NCBI GenBank assembly: GCA_000469685.2
Contig: LS997566.1
Location: forward strand, 17,861,545 to 17,925,544
From: Haemonchus contortus
Lineage: Eukaryota; Nematoda; Chromadorea; Rhabditida; Trichostrongylidae
Length of the DNA: 64,000 bases
Reading direction: 5' to 3'
The notes under the pieces are model-generated. The model was not told where the DNA came from and made no database searches. It worked only from the letters and a program-made list of their open reading frames with translations. Position 1 is the stretch's first letter. The number at the start of each line of letters is the position of its first letter. Positions 61,024 to 64,000 of this stretch are shown piece after piece. Made by a program: the position numbers and the translations under genes.

Positions 61024-62144
61024 CTAGAAACAGAGTTACAGCAGCGTTTACTCTTTGTGATATGCGAACAAGTGAACAAGTCGGGTAGTGCAACTGATGA
61101 GAAGCGATGAAGCAGCTGGCGCTGCGGTTAGTCAAGCCTGCCACAGGGTTGGTGAACTTGTTCCCCTTGCTTTTCTGGAATATGTATACGGAAATTCTCC
61201 AAAACAGCTTATTGCCGTAGCCTGGAAGAATTTAGCCCTCATCCTTTTTGATGTACACTAGAAATTGTAGTTTTCCATACCAAGGTTTGCCCTGATATTT
61301 TCGGATCCAAAGAGAGACTTGTCTTCATCAGAACAAAGTGGAACAGCAATATCTTCACCCAAAATGGGTTTACGGCTTTAAGTGCATGCACTTTCTTGAG
61401 CTCGTTTAAACCAAATTGCTTTAACGAATGTAATGTCATCAACTTCGGGCCAAATATGCTAATGGTGATCACTGGGTCCCAACGACGGCTTCCACACGAG
61501 AAGATCGCTCCCATACTTTACATATGATGCCACCACTACTGAATAAATTATGAAAGGATTTCGTAGGAGGGTATGAGAGTGAATCACTCTAATCATTCAA
61601 TGAAAGGTGGACGACACTCTTGCATGCCTCGAAGGATTCTCGCGCGATAAGGAATAAGAACAACGAATGAAAAAAACGTCGCAACCTAACAATCTTGCTC
61701 ATAACTTCTTTTGTATAGGAGAGGCAGAGTGGGCTATCGTCTTTTGTCTCTCGGTCTTACTGTTAGCAAAAACCGCATTCTTTGTACCGCATCTCTGTTT
61801 CTCATCCCAATTGGAAGGCAGTCGTAGAGCCACATACCAAGTCTTGGGTGCACAGTCTTCGAAGACGGAGAGAATGGGACAAAAGATCTTTCAATAAAAT
61901 GGTTTTTTGTTTTTATCAGTAGGATAGGCAACTGTCGATAATTAGGTTGAGTCATCAAGTGTAAGACTGTCTCTTGGCCCTCTGATTAGTCTTACGCTTC
62001 ATTCAAAAAAATCCATAGTTGAAATCCATAACTGTAGTTATGGATTACAACTGATGCAGTTGCTAATTCAAGCATATACGAACACCCTCAAATAGAAATG
62101 CATAGCAACCAGGCTGGGAATTTGTAGTGCAAAAGTTCCCTCTT
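61024..62144. other. Unassigned DNA with a possible transposase scrap
   Basis: At 61239-61514 the minus strand gives, across a frameshift, FWVKILLF then SDEDKSLFGSENI, loosely like the SDE(S)-F-LFGSDG block of Tc1 transposases. Too little is preserved to annotate further. Confidence 0.25.
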
Positions 62145-62431
62145 TGTGTGTGTGTGTCAGAACATTCTTATATTATGGATGAATTTAGGGCACCTCCCAT
62201 TTCATGTGAATACAGTACTGTCATCATTTGAAAAAAGATCGATTAGGCCACCTGATCTGGTAGAGAACAACGAGCTTTGACTTCAAAGAGATTCCAAATC
62301 ATGAAATGGGGTTCGTTCGCAAGTTTAAGGGGTTTAGTTGTGAAGAAGGCATTAGCGTGTTCATTGGGCGATAGCAAACCTTTTCCAACAGATTAACATT
62401 TCCACTCTGGATGGCGCCGTTAGGCTTCATT
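62145..62431. repeat. First copy of a duplicated segment of about 290 bp
   Basis: It shares with 62640-62940 the blocks TATGGATGAATTTA, GAGAACAACGAGCTTTGA, AAGGGGTTTAG and TTAGGCTTCA in the same order and direction. The two copies lie either side of a MITE. Confidence 0.75.
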
Positions 62432-62580
62432 GAAAGCACAGCTCACGATAAAAAGAGTTAATGAGATTCCCCTATAGGATGAACTCAAGGTCCCCTCGTA
62501 TACCATATCTGGCGCAATTAGGTTGGAAAACGGTCTCTAATAAATAGATGCACCTAAAAGTTATCGTGAACTGTGCCTTC
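62432..62580. mobile_element. 149-bp MITE, GGCACAGTTCACGATA family
   Basis: The left end GAAAGCACAGCTCACGATAA and right end TTATCGTGAACTGTGCCTTC are inverted with two mismatches over 20 bp. The interior (CCCTATAGGATGAACTCAAG, GGTCCCCTCGTATACCATA) aligns with the partial element at 36.0 kb. This is a short internal-deletion form compared with the 479-bp copy. Confidence 0.75.
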
Positions 62581-62639
62581 AAATGAAGATGAATAAAAAC
62601 CAGCCATTTGAGAATCGTAAAGCAGCACTTCCTTGTTTC

Positions 62640-62940
62640 TGTGTCCTTCAGATCATTCTGATACTATGGATGAATTTATGGCATCTTCCAGTCCATGTGA
62701 AAACAGTACCGTCATTATTTGGAAAAAGATCGACTACGCTACCTACTCTGTTCGAGAACAACGAGCTTTGATTCAAGAGAAAACCAATGTGTAAACCTCG
62801 GTGCGGCCGATGGAACGAAATCATCGCGAGTTTAAAGGGTTTAGCAGTGAAGAAGGGCATGGACCTGTTAAATAGGCGACAGCACTAGAACGCAAACTCA
62901 GAGTTCCAATCTGGACCGCGCCCTTAGGCTTCACTTAAGA
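62640..62940. repeat. Second copy of the duplicated segment
   Basis: It is a direct repeat of 62145-62431 with moderate divergence. Both copies end in a frame reading WMNL-HLP-HV-TV, then ENNEL and a stop, on the plus strand, so the ancestor may have been coding or part of a larger transposon. Confidence 0.75.
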
Positions 62941-62944
62941 CTTG

Positions 62945-64000
62945 AAAAAATGAACCTTTCAGGTAGCTCTCTCGTCAGGGCATACCTCCACCGTGATAGC
63001 ATGGATCGGCACTTGCCATCTTGTGGAAGTAATAAACGAAGATCCTGGCAGGACTAACCGCGGTCACCGCGTGTGCGGCGATCTAATTGAGGCATACGGA
63101 CGGTGATAGCATGTGCCGGCCGTCGAGCACATCGTTCCCAAAAGTATAGCTTAAGCTCTCAGTCCTCCACTCTTTTACTTCCATGTCTGAACCACTTGAA
63201 TCATCGCTTTTTTCATAAGCCTGCACCTGTCTGACGGGATCGTTTTTCTCTATAATGAGACCCTCAAGATATCCTAAGAGACGCTGTCGAGTCAAAATAT
63301 AGTCAAAGAGCGTAATAAGGTTCCCATGATCGGCTCAACCGACGTACACATCCAAGGAGAACGTGTAGTAAAACTTTGTAAAAGCTGTAGCTATTGCATC
63401 ATTCACACCGGCACACACTATGCGAAGCCACTAGCCTATTAAAGCCAGCTTTATACAATGATGCTCGCGTTCGAACAACTCGTCCACATACTCCTCCCAT
63501 GCGGTTTTTGTCGTTATATTCTCGTGCAACCCTCAATTTTACCTCTTTTTCTCGGGTCTTATGTTTCCCCTACTTCAGTTTGGGCCCCAAAGATAGGTGC
63601 CAAAGTCGTCATAAATGCCACGAATCTCGCTATTTGCCGTCCATCCTGTTCTGTGAGAATGTTCCAACCCCTCGGCGGTTGTTGGCATTAATTATAGTAA
63701 CCTTAAATGTCATGTAGCAGCACGCTATTACATCAGTCGCTATCTCTGATTAATATCATTAAAAAAATTAGAGTACATCACGTATTACCCACACTACTTT
63801 CGCTTTTTGTAATGTCAGACGACTGAATTTAATAGACGGAATAAGCGATGACGAAGTGTCATGTAAAGCGTTACTGGAACGATGCATACAAGCAAATAGT
63901 CGTGGAGCAGAACTGAACTGATAACAACTAGCCGACAAATCCCAATTTTTGCCGAAGTCGTGGCATCAGCCGAAACCTCAAGCTAAGGAAGTCGAAAAGC
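62945..64000. other. Unassigned DNA with a partial MITE
   Basis: At about 63365-63610, phrases such as AAAGCTGTAG, GTTCGAACAACTCGTCCACA and ATATTCTCGTGCAACCC match the right half of the 15.85-kb MITE, but its terminal repeat is missing. No exon recognised. Confidence 0.35.

Noticed and set aside
61239..61514. Minus-strand ORF considered as a Tc1-type transposase
   Set aside because: Only a frameshifted SDED-KSLFGSEN block resembles the family; no terminal repeats or further motifs.

Overview
This is eukaryotic, intron-rich and heavily transposon-laden DNA. The one gene I can identify firmly is the nematode hypoxia-inducible factor hif-1. It closely resembles Caenorhabditis elegans HIF-1 in the bHLH, PAS-A and PAS-B exons and has many introns, several of only 50-60 bases. 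Together with Ly6-like and cysteine-rich secreted-type exons, a CR1-type LINE, a tRNA-derived SINE and many MITEs, this points to a clade V (strongylid or hookworm-like) nematode. That species group is inferred; the sequence alone does not prove it. There are no bacterial-style operons, rRNAs, CRISPR arrays or convincing functional tRNA genes.

Layout. 0-5 kb: mostly unassigned DNA, with the last exon of a small Ly6/ET-type protein (minus strand, 1.4 kb) and a 259-bp MITE with an 8-bp target duplication, nested in another MITE (4.25-5.04 kb). 5-29 kb: gene-poor, with SINE copies, a complete but dead mariner-like transposon (11.98-13.25 kb), a 479-bp MITE (15.85 kb), a 210-bp palindromic element (18.0 kb) and a second copy of the 259-bp MITE (18.5 kb). 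29.0-29.35 kb is an (ATATT)n array, followed by one cysteine-rich exon at 29.66 kb. 31-35.4 kb holds a nearly intact CR1-clade LINE (minus strand) with two overlapping ORFs and one in-frame stop. 36-39 kb carries MITE pieces and a four-unit tandem array of about 145-bp units.

40.8-48.24 kb is hif-1 on the minus strand. I can join 18 exons with compatible phases into one 844-residue reading frame: bHLH, PAS-A, PAS-B, a region with a basic nuclear-localisation-like motif, and a C-terminal oxygen-dependent-degradation region whose hydroxylation motif is not canonical (R instead of L before AP). A further 75-bp exon at 43.5 kb is phase-compatible with replacing exons 11 and 12. The 5' end of the gene, a probable short first coding exon or trans-spliced leader junction, was not found.

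48-64 kb is again mostly repeats: decayed transposon remnants, MITEs, a duplicated segment of about 290 bp flanking a MITE at 62.1-62.9 kb, and a probable two-exon 3' end of an unrecognised minus-strand gene at 60.6-61.0 kb. All exon boundaries were read by eye from splice consensus and phase, without transcript data.
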